DNA of 64,000 bases from positions 133,455,584 through 133,519,583 of the forward strand of contig CM061136.1 of assembly GCA_030789695.1 (NCBI GenBank), given 5' to 3'. The translations under genes and the position numbers were made by a program. Below, piece after piece: positions 46,710 through 58,449 of this stretch. Origin of the DNA: Scilla litardierei. Lineage: Eukaryota; Streptophyta; Magnoliopsida; Asparagales; Asparagaceae. A model generated the notes under the pieces. That model was given only the letters and a program-made list of their open reading frames with translations, did no database searches and had not been told where the DNA came from. How positions within the stretch are numbered: position 1 is the stretch's first letter; the number at the start of each line of letters is the position of its first letter.

Positions 46710-49206
46710 GTAACGGCCTGTATTTTAGTCGTGTTTGGCTGTTATGTGCATGTATTTTTACTTCGTTGATCCGGTTATTTTCATCTGAGTAATCTTCGTC
46801 CGCACGTCGACGTGAGCGCGTCGTTATTTTCGGTTTTACCGTAACGTAACTTTAATCTATTAAATCGTAATTGTTTTTAAATTGAAAATTAAAAATCCCT
46901 AATTAACTCTAATCGATCTGTCGGCAACCACCTTTCAACTTCCCCTTCAATTTCAAGGCCAGCACATATTTCATCATCCAACCTTCCCCTTGTCTGCAGA
47001 TGGAATAACAACATTACTCCCTCAAAACCCCACATCCAGCCTTCCCTCGTCAATTTGTCTCCACTCCATCATCCATAAATCAAATTATAGGAAGAGAACG
47101 CAGAGCATCGTAAGCCCCCTCCATACAACGACGATCATCCACCACCATCAACCCCTCCTTCCACCAGCAACAACAATCAAACCCATTTCACCATCACTCT
47201 CCCCCATTCAAGACTGCCTCCATTCTCCATACAACCCAAATCAAAAAACCCAAAAATCAAAACAGAAATCAAACCCAAATTGAACCCACAAATCAACAAA
47301 AAATTCAAACCCATCAAACCCCAGTTCTTCAACCCCTGCCCGTAGCTGCCCGTAGCTGCCCGTAGCTGCCCGTAGCCGCTCGAAGCCGCCGTCGCCTTCA
47401 GAAGCTGCCATGCCCCCGAGCCCCTGCAGGCCGCCCCAGAGCTGCTCAGCCGCGCCCCCGCCCTGATCCGACCTCGGATCACGCCGCCCCGTCGCCCGAT
47501 CACGCCGCGCATCACCCCAGGCCGCCCCCCGCCTCGAACCGCCCTCCTGCCGTCGCATCACCCCAGGCCGCCCCACCCCGCCTCGCGCCGCCCTCCAGGC
47601 CACCGGACCCCACCGGATCCCACCGTCCCCGGCCTCCCCTCGCATCGCCGGAGCACCCCCGACCTCGATCGACGCCGCCCCGTGCCCTCAGCCCGCCGCC
47701 CAGACCGGTTTCCCCGTGAGCCCCTGCAGGCAACGAAAACAAAAACAAAAAAAAAGGGAAACGAGAAAAGAACAGGAAACGAGAAGGAGAAGAAGAAGAG
47801 CAAGAGGGAGGGTGAGTAACAGAGGGGGGTAAAGTTAATATACGTTTTATTAATAATATTATTATTATTATTAAAGTTAAGTTATATTTTTAATAATTTT
47901 TAAGATTAATTAAGTTTAAAGATATTATTATAAAGTTATAAAGTTTAGTTATTTTATATTAAGCTAAGTTTTAAATAAGTTTAAGTTATTTTTATTAAGT
48001 TTTAAAGATTAGTTACTTAATTAGCCTAAGTTTTAATATAAGTTCTAATAGAAAGTTAAGCTTTAATAACATGTTATCAGTAATTAGTTATAAGTTAACT
48101 TGCTCTCTTAACACTCTATTAATTCGTTAAGCTAACTTGTTCGTAACACGTGTGAACCAGGTACACCGACCGCCTTTCAAATGCGCCTTTCACGACAAGG
48201 CGAAGGGTAACTCATCGTACCCTTGACATGGGTCTTAAAAACAAAAACAAATGCATGCCAACCTACTTTTATTTCATTAACACAGTGTTTCCATTTTTGA
48301 ACTGTTAGCTAAAATTGCATGGTACCGTATCGTAAATTGCACAGTATCGTAAAGGAAGCAGAATTGGGCTTCATGACATGATTGACAGAAAGTTGTAACT
48401 GGAAATGTGACATGCTAGAAAATTGCACCGACACTGGGTTTTGGGGTAACTTATAATAGCGAGGGTGCGGGAGCGACTAGTCCAGCCTTTGTTGTCACCG
48501 TGCAGGTTCTAGCAACCCATCATAGTAGCCGGTGACAACCATCACAGATCACAGAGTATTGCATAGTATTCATAGTATTCATAGCATAGTTCGCCCGGGT
48601 AGCACCCGTGGTAAGAGGTGGCCTCTTGGTTGCTCATTGCACCCCGCATTATAAGTCACGGTCTAGGTATAGGCACAAATAGACTCTTGTTACATAGTCA
48701 CTTTTAATATTGCACTTTTAACTGCTAGAAATTGATGATAGATGTACAACTGTAAGGTTACTTTTCTGCTCTTTTTCCCTTCCCACTATTGTTTACACTT
48801 TACCTCTTTACTTTTAAATTGTCATGCTTGTACATTTGTTTCAATATCCATGTATAGAGATACTTTGAGTTACGTCTGATCCTGGCGACCCTTCTCTTTG
48901 TGGTGGACTCGCCAGATATCACCCAGGTCGAGGAGTTTGCACCAGAGGCCGCAGACGCTGATTTTATGGTTGAGTTCGACCAGCAAGACCAGCAGGACCC
49001 TAAGTATTGAGAGTTAGTGTGGGAGATTTGCTTTGTTTTTTTGAGAGTGGTTTGATGTATCTTTTGTATTTTCGGTTGTATTTTCCTTTCTTGTTAGCTG
49101 CTGGGTTGTAATAAGGTAGTGTACCACTTTCATTATCAGTATTTTGGCGTATTTCTGCAACATAGCCTGTGTTGACTTCATTGGTGCCTAGCAGGACTTG
49201 TGCATG
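46710..49206 (+). repeat. Tekay 3' LTR, left part
   Basis: It starts TGTAACGGCC after a polypurine stretch (AAGGAGGGTAGGA, preceded by CCGAGGACGGA). It aligns with 13849-16337 or so and is cut by the LARD after GTGCATG. Bases 49202-49206 (GCATG) are the target duplication; the remaining end is 58407-58444. Confidence 0.9.
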
Positions 49207-49529
49207 TGTAACGACTGGTTTTTGTATGATTGGATTATCAGTGTGTTTTGCTTGCGATGGTGAGTTCTCTCCTTGTGTGGTTTCCATTTCCATAGTTCTC
49301 GCTTTCATTCATCTCGTTGAGATTTCCTAGCTTTCGTTTTCACTCCTTTTGATGTGATCTTCTAGCTTCTTCCTTAGAATCATTGAACTCGGAGTAAGTC
49401 ACTCGTGACGAGCTTCATATCGATCATATCTTAGAGTATAAATCGATCCTAGAAGCCATAGAAATCTTCCCGAAGCTTCGCGCTTCGAATCGGCACTTTT
49501 CGTGCATGTTAGTTGGTTCAAGAAGATCG

Positions 49530-49922
49530 ACCGACCGACTAGATTCCAATTTAGTTGGTCAGGAAATCAACTGGAACCGACTAGTTCATTCAATCAATTA
49601 TTCAGGAGTTACTGTTTACTCTTAGTCGGTCTAAGAACAACCATCGACCGACTAGATGCTAAACTACTCGGTCAGGAATCCTTCTCAGACCGACTAACTC
49701 TCATTTCCATGATCTCTCTCAGAATTCAGCCTTTAGTCGGTCAATGAACACTCACCGACCGACTAGTTCTCAAACTAGTCGGTTGACAAGCCTTCTCAGA
49801 CCGACTAACTCATAGTCCAGTTTTCCTGAGCGAGCTACTGTTTACTCTTAGTCGGTCCATGTTGAACGACCGACCGACTAGATCCTCAACTAGTCGGTCA
49901 CTAATCCTTCTTTGACCGACTA
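49530..49922 (+). promoter_or_regulatory. TAGTCGGTC / GACCGACTA array in LARD LTR
   Basis: The paired half-site architecture and the linker GAGCTACTGTTTA are the same as in the Sirevirus LTRs. The array ends about 45 bp before the TATA box. The second copy is at about 56118-56511. Confidence 0.7.
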
Positions 49923-50582
49923 ATCAGCCCAGGAAACCCTAGTTTGCCCTAGCCGCCACACGATTTTCTATATAAACCCCCAATCGTTTTCTTCTCTTCC
50001 CTCTCTTCTCCTGAACCTCCTCCTTCCTCAAATCATCCCCCTTCATCCCCAAACCCTTCCTCCTTCATCCCAAGCTCATCCATCATCATCCAAACCCTCA
50101 TTTCACATATCCTACCTCTCCTCAACCTCAAACCCTCATCAAATCCCCAAAAGCCTCATCCAAACCCATTTATCCAGGTTTTCCCTCATTTCCAGATCTG
50201 AGTGGTAGTTCTCCCGGATCGTTCATCCGTTGCCGTGGTTGCTCGGCATTGATCTTCCGCTTCCATTCGGGTAGTGTTCTTCCTTTAATATTCTCTTAAC
50301 CCCCATTATGATTTGTGAAACCCTAATAATAATGGATGTTGTTTGATGATTGTTTCTCCATGACAGCGATTCCCTTCCCCGTAGATTAGCATTCGTGAGA
50401 CGAACCTTCGTGATCGTCTTCCTCGGTGCTAGGCAAGTGAAACTTGCATCTCTTGATTTGGGCCATGTCTTAGGCCATTTACCTTGCTTTAGCGTAAAAG
50501 AGACTAGACGGTGAAAGGATATCCGTTTAGACGCCATTGACCTAGCTTGACAACGAAGCTTAGTCCGTCACATTCATCATGC

Positions 50583-50850
50583 TTGTATGTCACGTTTACT
50601 TTCCCTTAACGGTACGCATACTAAATGTTCATGTCATCCATGCATCCTTAACTGCTTTTGCATTTTGCCTGTCATGTCTAATTTCAATAAACGGTACGCG
50701 AATATTGTTCATGCCATTGCATTTTGCCTGTCATGTCTAATTTCAATAAACGGTACGCAAATATCTGTTCATGTCATTGCATTTTGCCTGTCACGTTTAA
50801 ATACAATTAACGGTACGCGTATTAACTGCTCATGTCATTGCATGCTTGAA
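50583..50850 (+). repeat. Tandem repeat, about 57-60 bp unit, in LARD LTR
   Basis: About four to five units share AACGGTACGC, TGTTCATGTCATTGCAT and TTTTGCCTGTCATG. The same array occurs at 57179-57440 in the other LTR with one-base differences. Confidence 0.7.
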
Positions 50851-51813
50851 TACCCATCGTGATTGCGTAGCTTTGCTACATACTTGTACTATTGTTCCGG
50901 CTAGGCACCCACCTTGCGTGGGCACAATCATATGCCAAATACCCTTTCTGGCTCGTGTTCCAGAAGACGAGCTCAACACAGCCCGCGGGTAATAGGGCAC
51001 TCGTTGAGTGATCCCTTGTACTTGATGCGTGAATACAGCCTGAGGGCATAGGGCGCTCGTTGAGTGATCCCTTGTACTTGACACTTGAATACAGCCTGCG
51101 GGCAATAGGGCATCCATGTGTGGGTGATCCCTTGTACTTGTTACTTGACAATACTTGTCACACTTACCACTTGTACTTGTCCGTGTTTTACTTGTAAAAC
51201 TCGTTATCCATGCCATACTTGCTACTTGCTACTTGTACTTTACTTGTCACTTCCATACTATACTTGCCCTGCCATGCATCATACTATAACTGCTAGGTTG
51301 TTAGTTTACCTTTCTTTCAGTTTCCTTGCGCAAGTCTTTCCAGACTTGCTGACATGTGCCCCTCTCTCTTTTGGGTGTCACATGTTAGACCCAGAGCCAG
51401 AGCTTTGTTGCAGGGGATATGGTGTTGCTGACGCTGCTGTTTGCTGTGGTGGTGAGTGGGCACCAGGGGCCTGTCTTGAAGACCGCTCGTGTTCACTTCT
51501 TTGTTTAGGTTTGCTGTTAGTTGTTGGTGCGTGGCACCTTTGTATGTATGTTATACCTTGTTGGCCATGTTTGGGCCTTAGACTCTTTTCCTTTTAGCCT
51601 GGTGGCTTTTCTGTGATATTGTAATTCATTCAATGGATAATCAGATATTTCTCTTTTGTCTCTTTCCTTTATTATTATTGTTGTTTCGTTTGCGTTGCAA
51701 GGACCTGCCATATGATAATTTATACGCTTATCGGACTTGGAGTTTCACAGCTTCAAGTCTGAGCGGACCTTCTCACGTCTCGCCTCCACATTTTTGGGAA
51801 GCGGGGCGTGACA

Positions 51814-54800
51814 GGTTTTATTGGTGGCCCATGCAGGTCCATTTGCAAATGCGAACTATCGGAACAACGATAATAATTATAGGATGTCCATTAATTAAAT
51901 TAGAATATCCAAGTTATAAGCCCGGAGTCTAGGTTTTTAGCGTCCCTATGTTTTAGGTGGCTAGTAGACATGTTAGAGCATCTGTCCCAGCTTGGTAGGA
52001 AATCCATTAGATCAGGACCCTAGCTAGACTTAGATAGACGTCTGTGCTTGCTAGTTAGGAATCCTTGATTGTTAGCTAGACTCCACGTTAGTGATTTATT
52101 TGATTGTCTTAAGAGTTACCTTAGTGGTTCCCACCTAGCTCTGGCCGTGATAGACTTCTAGAATTCCTTGGTCTCTCGCTTGGGTTCATCGATTTCGGAC
52201 CAAGCTGAACTCATTTCATCACTGTCTAGCCCTTAGGGAGTCTTAGCGCTTAGTTCCATAATCTTTAGCTGGTTGACCGTAGGAGATTCCCGTAGATTTT
52301 CCTAAGTCATATCCTAGGCGTGTTTATGCTTTGATCATCCGACCAAATCCCTTGCCTCGATTCCCATGACCACCACGTTTCTAAAATCGTTGATCCTTCG
52401 AAGGTCCCCATTCGCAAGGCTTAATTTCTTTTAAAGTTATTTTTCAATTTCCCTTATTAAAGTTTTCGTTAAGTTTAAATTTTGTTTTAAACCGCTACGT
52501 ATATACTTAAAATTTCTCACTTTTCGATTGAGTCAAAATTCCTTGTAGATTTCGGAGTCTAATGGTTGGAATTATAATTGCTATCTCGTAACCATTTTCT
52601 TGTCTATATTTTCGCATTTCGGTTTAAAGACTCCAATACTATTTTGGAAAATTCGATATACCGTATTCTAACTATGAGATCCATTTTAATCGCATAGCAT
52701 ACATACTTTAAAATCCTTTCCAAGCTAAATGGAATTTCAATTGTTATATGTATACTTATATCTCGTACTCTTTCGTTGACTTAAATTAAATTTTTTTGAA
52801 ATTCGAAAGTTTTGACGAGATTTTGATTACTGTTTTATAATGTTTTACAGCCTATACCTTTCATACCTATTTGAATAGCTTGTCCCTTTTTCATAAATCG
52901 ATTTAATTCTGAGCCGCAATTCTATTTTCCAAACTCGATTTATAAATTTTCCTTTCTTATTTATGCTATTCAAATGACTCGTCGCTCTCCCTTAATATAC
53001 TTTTCAAGTCACAGATGATTTTAGCTTTTAACAAATCAAAGTTATGTTCAAACATTTTCCCGACTACAGATTTTTGAAAAATTACGTTTCCGTAACCACT
53101 TCCCTTGTCCTCAATTCACATGACCACCTCATTACAATTATCCTTGATCTTTCAAATGTTTTTCCGTTGCAAATCTTGATTCTTCCAAAGTTATTTTCGA
53201 ATGCTTTCCTTATTTGAAGTTTCACTCAATTTAAATTTTGTTCTAAACTTCTTTAAAATATGTCTCCCTAAATTTCGATGGAGTTAAAAGTCGTTCTTGA
53301 ATTTTGAAGACTTTGGTCGTAATTTTAAAATTACTATCTTGTACTATTTTTCTAACGATGTATCTTCGCATTTCGATTTTTTTTAAAACTTTATTGCTAT
53401 CCTGATGGTTCGATATACCGTCCTTTTCCTAACTACAAAATTTATTTTAACCACTTATATTACATACCTTTGGGGGTATTTTTCCAAACTGAATGGACTT
53501 CAACTAATTTTTGTGTATATCATTTATAGGTTCGTCGTGCTCGTACTTCAAAAAGTTTTTTTTATATATACCAACACGTTCTTTTGGCGAATCCTTATTT
53601 CCCTAAAAGTATCTTCGATCTTCTTCTTTCGTTAAGTTTAAATTTGTTCGAAACACTTTTGATATATGTAAAGTTTCATGCTCCTTCACCGACTTAAATT
53701 ATTTATGTTTTTAAATATCGAAACTTGTGTTGAGATTTTTAGATTAGAAGTTTATAATATTTTCTGCATATACCTTCGTATCGATATAAATGTCTTGTCC
53801 CTTTTCATATACCAATTTCATTCTGAACCGTATTTCTATTTTCCTAACTCGATTCATAAATTGTTTTCTTACTTGTGCCATTAAAATTTTATTCGAAAAC
53901 ACCTCATGCTTACTCATAATAAACTTTTCAAGTCCCTTTGGACTTCGGCTTTTAGCAAGTCGATTTTATGCTCAACATTTTCCATATTTCAGATTTTCGT
54001 TTAAAAAAAACAAATTACTATTTCGAAATCATTCCTGACTTAGACCCTTCATAAAACGGTTTAAAAGTTTTAATACTAACTTGATGAGTTTAAATATCCT
54101 TTTCTCTTTCCATGCTACTAAGATATTATCTTCCATTCACCATACACACTTTTAAGATGATTTCTAAAATGTGACTTCAATTATTTTTATATATCGGTAC
54201 CACGTTCGTTTTGCTCGTACATTAAGATCTTGTATAAATCAATTTTGTTGGCAAATCCGGATTTCTCTAAAAGTATTTTCGATATGGTTTATTTGGGATT
54301 TCTCTTCAGTTTTAAGATTTGGAAAACCTTTAGCATGCGCTTAAATTCTCCACACTATACTTGATCTGATTTCAATCTTCGAATCTCAAAACTTTTCCAA
54401 AATTTTAGATTACTGCCGCATAACATTTCTGACCTATGTTTTAATGTTCGAGTAAATGATTTCCTTTTTCCTCATGATGATTTTATATAAGCCAATAAAC
54501 CACTTTTCCTCTTATTACGTATATTCGTCTCAAACTCGTTTTCAAACAACTTGTTTATCGACCTCTAAATAATTTTATACAAACAAAGACTCCGACTTTT
54601 TGAAGTACAACGGTCTTCGAATTCACGTATTTTAACTTATGTTGTTTACACTACCTTCTTTACGTATTCTTTAAGGGTATCATTGCATCTTTCTCTCCAC
54701 CTAAACATTCACAGTCTTACCCTGAATCCCCTAACCAAATTTGGCTCCTTATCTTCGTCCTTGTCGAACCCATGTTTTTCGATCTTTCTATTCGTCATGA

Positions 54801-55795
54801 TCTAGGTTCGGTTCTTTCCTTTTGTCTAGCCCATAGAGCTTGTCGTTGCCTGTGTCAACCTTGTTATAGTTTGGTGGGCCTATTAGTTAAGTGGTTATGT
54901 CGTCGTAGTGTTGATTTCGTGGTGTGTATATAGTGGTATGGGTGTTGGCATTTGTATGTTGTGTGTAGGTAATTTTCTGCTTGAGTATGATGTGATATAC
55001 GTATGATAGAAGAATGATAATTTTGATTGGTATTACTTGTTTTATGAGATGTCGTATGCGTGTATATCAGGAGGTATACCCGACTATTGCATCTCTTAAA
55101 CTTGTATGTAGTTGATGTGTTGATATGGTAATTATAAATGGATGGATATGGTGTGAAAATATGTGATACGTGGATGTGTATGCCTTGGAGTGGTATTGGT
55201 ATGTGTATGGTTACTGTGTTACGCATATAAATGTCCTGCTATGATTTGAGTCTCACTCAAGCTTGAGTGGGTATACTCTATGTACTTTGGTATAAATTGT
55301 ATGTGGTGGTGAATAGTGATGGATGACGTATGTATGGTGTTTGAGTTGTTTGTGCTTGGTTGTGTTACACACATGATTGTGGGTGGCTATACCAATATAT
55401 GGTTATAGGACTATATGTGAGGTGAAAATATGGTGAAATATTTGCATGTACTTGAATGACTAAACAAATGTGAAATTATTTTCAAATAAGAGAGGCTTGG
55501 TTATTTTCTTATAGTAAGTAATAAGTGTTTATTGTTGTATAAATATATTGACTATATATTTGTGATTGAAATACGTGTATGAAATTGATTGACTATAATA
55601 AGTATGAGTGTACTATGTGCGTGAAAATATGTGTGTAGTGGTAGTAATATTGGATTTCTAGTGCATATATATAAGCACTCGAAATGAAAGTACTTGGTTG
55701 AATTTATGATGTGAAATTGGTTGAGGGTAGTTACCAGAGCGACTATATGTATGTTAGAAAGTCCGAGGACGGACTTTATTCTAAGGTGGGTAGGA
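51814..55795 (+). mobile_element. LARD internal region, non-coding
   Basis: After the primer site (51822-51840) there is about 500 bp of mixed sequence. About 52350-54600 follows, made of roughly three degenerate tandem units of some 750-900 bp (landmarks: GTTAAGTTTAAATTTTGTT, a TTCGCATTTCG segment, CTTGTCCCTTTTTCATA, ACTTTTCAAGTC). Base use flips near 54870 from C/T-rich to G/T-rich on the same strand. No protein-coding signal is seen. The last bases CTAAGGTGGGTAGGA (before 55796) are the polypurine tract. Confidence 0.75.
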
Positions 55796-58401
55796 TGTAA
55801 CGACTGGTTTTTGTATGATTGGATTATCAGTGTGTTTTGCTTGCGATGGTGGGTTCTCTCCTTGTGTGGTTTCCATTTCCATAGTTCTCGCTTTCATTCA
55901 TCTCGTTGAGATTTCCTAGCTTTTGTTTTCACTCCTTTTGATGTGATCTTCTAGCTTCTTCCTTAGAATCATTGAACTCGGAGTAAGTCACTCGTGACGA
56001 GCTTCATATCGATCATATCTTAGAGTATAAATCGATCCTAGAAGCCATAGAAATCTTCCCGAAGCTTCGCGCTTCGAATCGGCACTTTTCGTGCATGTTA
56101 TTTGGTTCAAGAAGATCGACCGACCGACTAGATTCCAATTTAGTCGGTCAGGAAATCAACTGGAACCGACTAGTTCATTCAATCAATTATTCAGGAGTTA
56201 CTGTTTACTCTTAGTCGGTCTAAGAACAACCATCGACCGACTAGATGCTAAACTAGTCGGTCAGGAATCCTTCTCAGACCGACTAACTCTCATTTCCATG
56301 ATCTCTCTCAGAATTCAGCCTTTAGTCGGTCAATGAACACTCATCGACCGACTAGTTCTCAAACTAGTCGGTTGACCAGCCTTCTCAGACCGACTAACTC
56401 ATAGTCCAGTTTTCCTGAGCGAGCTACTGTTTACTCTTAGTCGGTCCATGTTGAACGACCGACCGACTAGATCCTCAACTAGTCGGTTACCAATCCTTCT
56501 TTGACCGACTAATCAGCCCAGGAAACCCTAGTTTGCCCTAGCCGCCACACGATTTTCTATATAAACCCCCAATCGTTTTCTTCTCTTCCCTCTCTTCTCC
56601 TGAACCTCCTCCTTCCTCAAATCATCCCCCTTCATCCCCAAACCCTTCCTCCTTCATCCCAAGCTCATCCATCATCATCCAAACCCTCATTTCACATATC
56701 CTACCTCTCCTCAACCTCAAACCCTCATCAAATCCCCAAAAGCCTCATCCAAACCCATTTCTCCATGTTTTCCTCATTTCCAGATCTGAGTGGTAGTTCT
56801 CCCGGATCGTTCATCCGTTGTCGTGGTTGCTCGGCATTGATCTTCCGCTTCCATTCGGGTAGTGTTCTTCCTTTAATATTCTCTTAACCCCCATTATGAT
56901 TTGTGAAACCCTAATAATAATGGATGTTGTTTGATGATTGTTTCTCCATGACAGCGCTTCCCTTCCCCGTAGATTAGCGTTCGTGAGACGAACCTTTGTG
57001 ATCGTCTTCCTCAGTGCTAGGCAAGTGAAACTTGCATCTCTTGATTTGGGCCATGTCTTAGGCCATTTACCTTTCTTTAGCGTAAAAGAGACTAGACGAT
57101 GAAAGGATAGCCGTTTAGACGCCATTGACCTAGCTTGACAACGAAGCTTGGTCCGTCACCTTCATCATGCTTGTATGTCACGTTTACTTTCCCTTAACGG
57201 TACGCGTACTAAATGTTCATGTCATCCATGCATCCTTAACTGCTTTTGCATTTTGCCTGTCATGTCTAATTTCAATAAACGGTACGCGAATATTGTTCAT
57301 GCCATTGCATTTTGCCTGTCATGTCTAATTTCAATAAACGGTACGCGAATATCTGTTCATGTCATTGCATTTTGCCTGTCACGTTTAAATACAATTAACG
57401 GTACGCGTATTAACTGCTCATGTCATTGCATGCTTGAATACCCATCGTGATTACGTAGCTTTGCTACATACTCGTACTCTTGTTCCGGCTAGGCACCCAC
57501 CTTGCGTGGGCACAATCCTATGCCAAATACCCTTTCTGGCTCGTGTTCCAGAAGACGAGCTCAACACAGCCCGCGGGTAATAGGGCACTCGTTGAGTGAT
57601 CCCTTGTACTTGATGCGTGAATACAGCCTGAGGGCATAGGGCGCTTGTTGAGTGATCCCTTGTACTTGACACTTGAATACAGCATGCGGGCAATAGGGCA
57701 TCCATGTGTGGGTGATCCCTTGTACTTGTTACTTGACAATACTTGTCACACTTACCACTTGTACTTGTCCGTGTTTTACTTGTAAAACTTGTTATCCATG
57801 ACATACTTGTTACTTGCTACTTGTACTTTACTTGTCACTTCCAAACTATACTTGCCCTGCCATGCATCATACTATAACTGCTAGGTTGTTAGTTTACCTT
57901 TCTTTCAGTTTCCTTGCGCAAGTCTTTCCAGACTTGCTGACATGTGCCCCTCTCTCTTTTGGGTGTAACATGTTAGACCCAGAGCCAGAGCTTTGTTGCA
58001 GGGGATATGGTGTTGCTGACGCTGCTGTTTGCTGTGGTGGTGAGTGGGCACCAGGGGCCTGTCTTGAAGACCGCTCGTGTTCACTTCTTTGTTTAGGTTT
58101 GCTGTTAGTTGTTGGTGCGTGGCACCTTTGTATGTATGTTATACCTTGTTGGCCATGTTTGGGCCTTAGACTCTTTTCCTTTTAGCCTGGTGGCTTTTCT
58201 GTGATATTGTAATTCATTCAATGGATAATCAGAGATTTCTCTTTTGTCTCTTTCCTTTATTATTATTGTTGTTTCGTTTGCGTTGCAAGGACCTGCCATA
58301 TGATAATTTATACGCTTATCGGACTTGGAGTTTCACAGCTTCAAGTCTGAGCGGACCTTCTCACGTCTCGGCTCCACATTTTTGGGAAGCGGGGCGTGAC
58401 A
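55796..58401 (+). repeat. LARD 3' LTR
   Basis: It starts TGTAACGACTGG and ends GCGTGACA at 58401, with the TATA box at 56558-56565. It aligns end to end with 49207-51813. Substitutions are spread evenly, with a few one-base indels. Confidence 0.9.
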
Positions 58402-58449
58402 GCATGTTCCAAGCAGTAACGGGCCCCGTAAGTGGGTCGTTACAGGGGC
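58402..58449 (+). repeat. Tekay 3' LTR, right end, and target duplications
   Basis: GCATG (58402-58406) is the second target copy of the LARD. 58407-58444 completes the Tekay LTR and ends GGGTCGTTACA. 58445-58449 (GGGGC) matches 13844-13848 and closes the Tekay element. Confidence 0.9.

Larger units (their letters stand above)
49207..51813 (+). repeat. LARD 5' LTR with Sirevirus-like U3
   Basis: From about 49465 the sequence resembles the Sirevirus LTR: CCCGAAGCTTCGCGCTTCGA, GTGCATGTTAGTTGGTTCAAG, then half-sites to 49922. The TATA box TATATAAA is 49969-49976. Downstream is a tandem array of about 57-60 bp units with AACGGTACGCG (50583-50850), then three units ending in GATCCCTTGTACTTG (50985-51142). 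ORFs here recur in the 3' LTR and look like shadows of these repeats. Confidence 0.88.
49207..58401 (+). mobile_element. Large non-coding LTR retrotransposon derivative (LARD), 9195 bp
   Basis: LTRs 49207-51813 (2607 bp) and 55796-58401 (2606 bp) both start TGTAACGACTGG and end GGGGCGTGACA. GCATG duplicates flank it (49202-49206, 58402-58406). The 3982-bp interior has a primer-site-like sequence and a polypurine tract but no gag or pol frame. The 19-base primer site equals that of the Tekay element, and CCGAGGACGGA..TTATTCTAAGG precedes both 3' LTRs. A Tekay-type element is therefore the likely source of its enzymes. By eye the LTRs differ at about thirty or more sites. Confidence 0.88.
13849..58444 (+). 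mobile_element. Tekay-like chromovirus (Ty3/gypsy), split by two nested insertions
   Basis: LTRs are 13849-16371 and 46710-49206 plus 58407-58444. Both begin TGTAACGGCC and end CGTTACA, and GGGGC flanks both ends. After removing the Sirevirus (20149-45743) and the LARD (49207-58401) with one target copy each, the element is about 9.8 kb. Gene order is gag, protease, reverse transcriptase, RNase H, integrase and a chromodomain-like tail, which fits chromoviruses; integrase and reverse transcriptase motifs resemble the Tekay/Del lineage. Frame breaks in gag and several stop codons in pol make it inactive. LTR differences are small but clear (for example GTTTGACTG versus GTTTGGCTG near the start). 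Confidence 0.85.

Noticed and set aside
51118..51597. 159-codon ORF in the LARD LTR, with a relative at 57814-58185
   Set aside because: Frame covers Cys/Leu/Tyr-rich tandem repeats and changes length between the two LTRs, as expected for unconstrained DNA.
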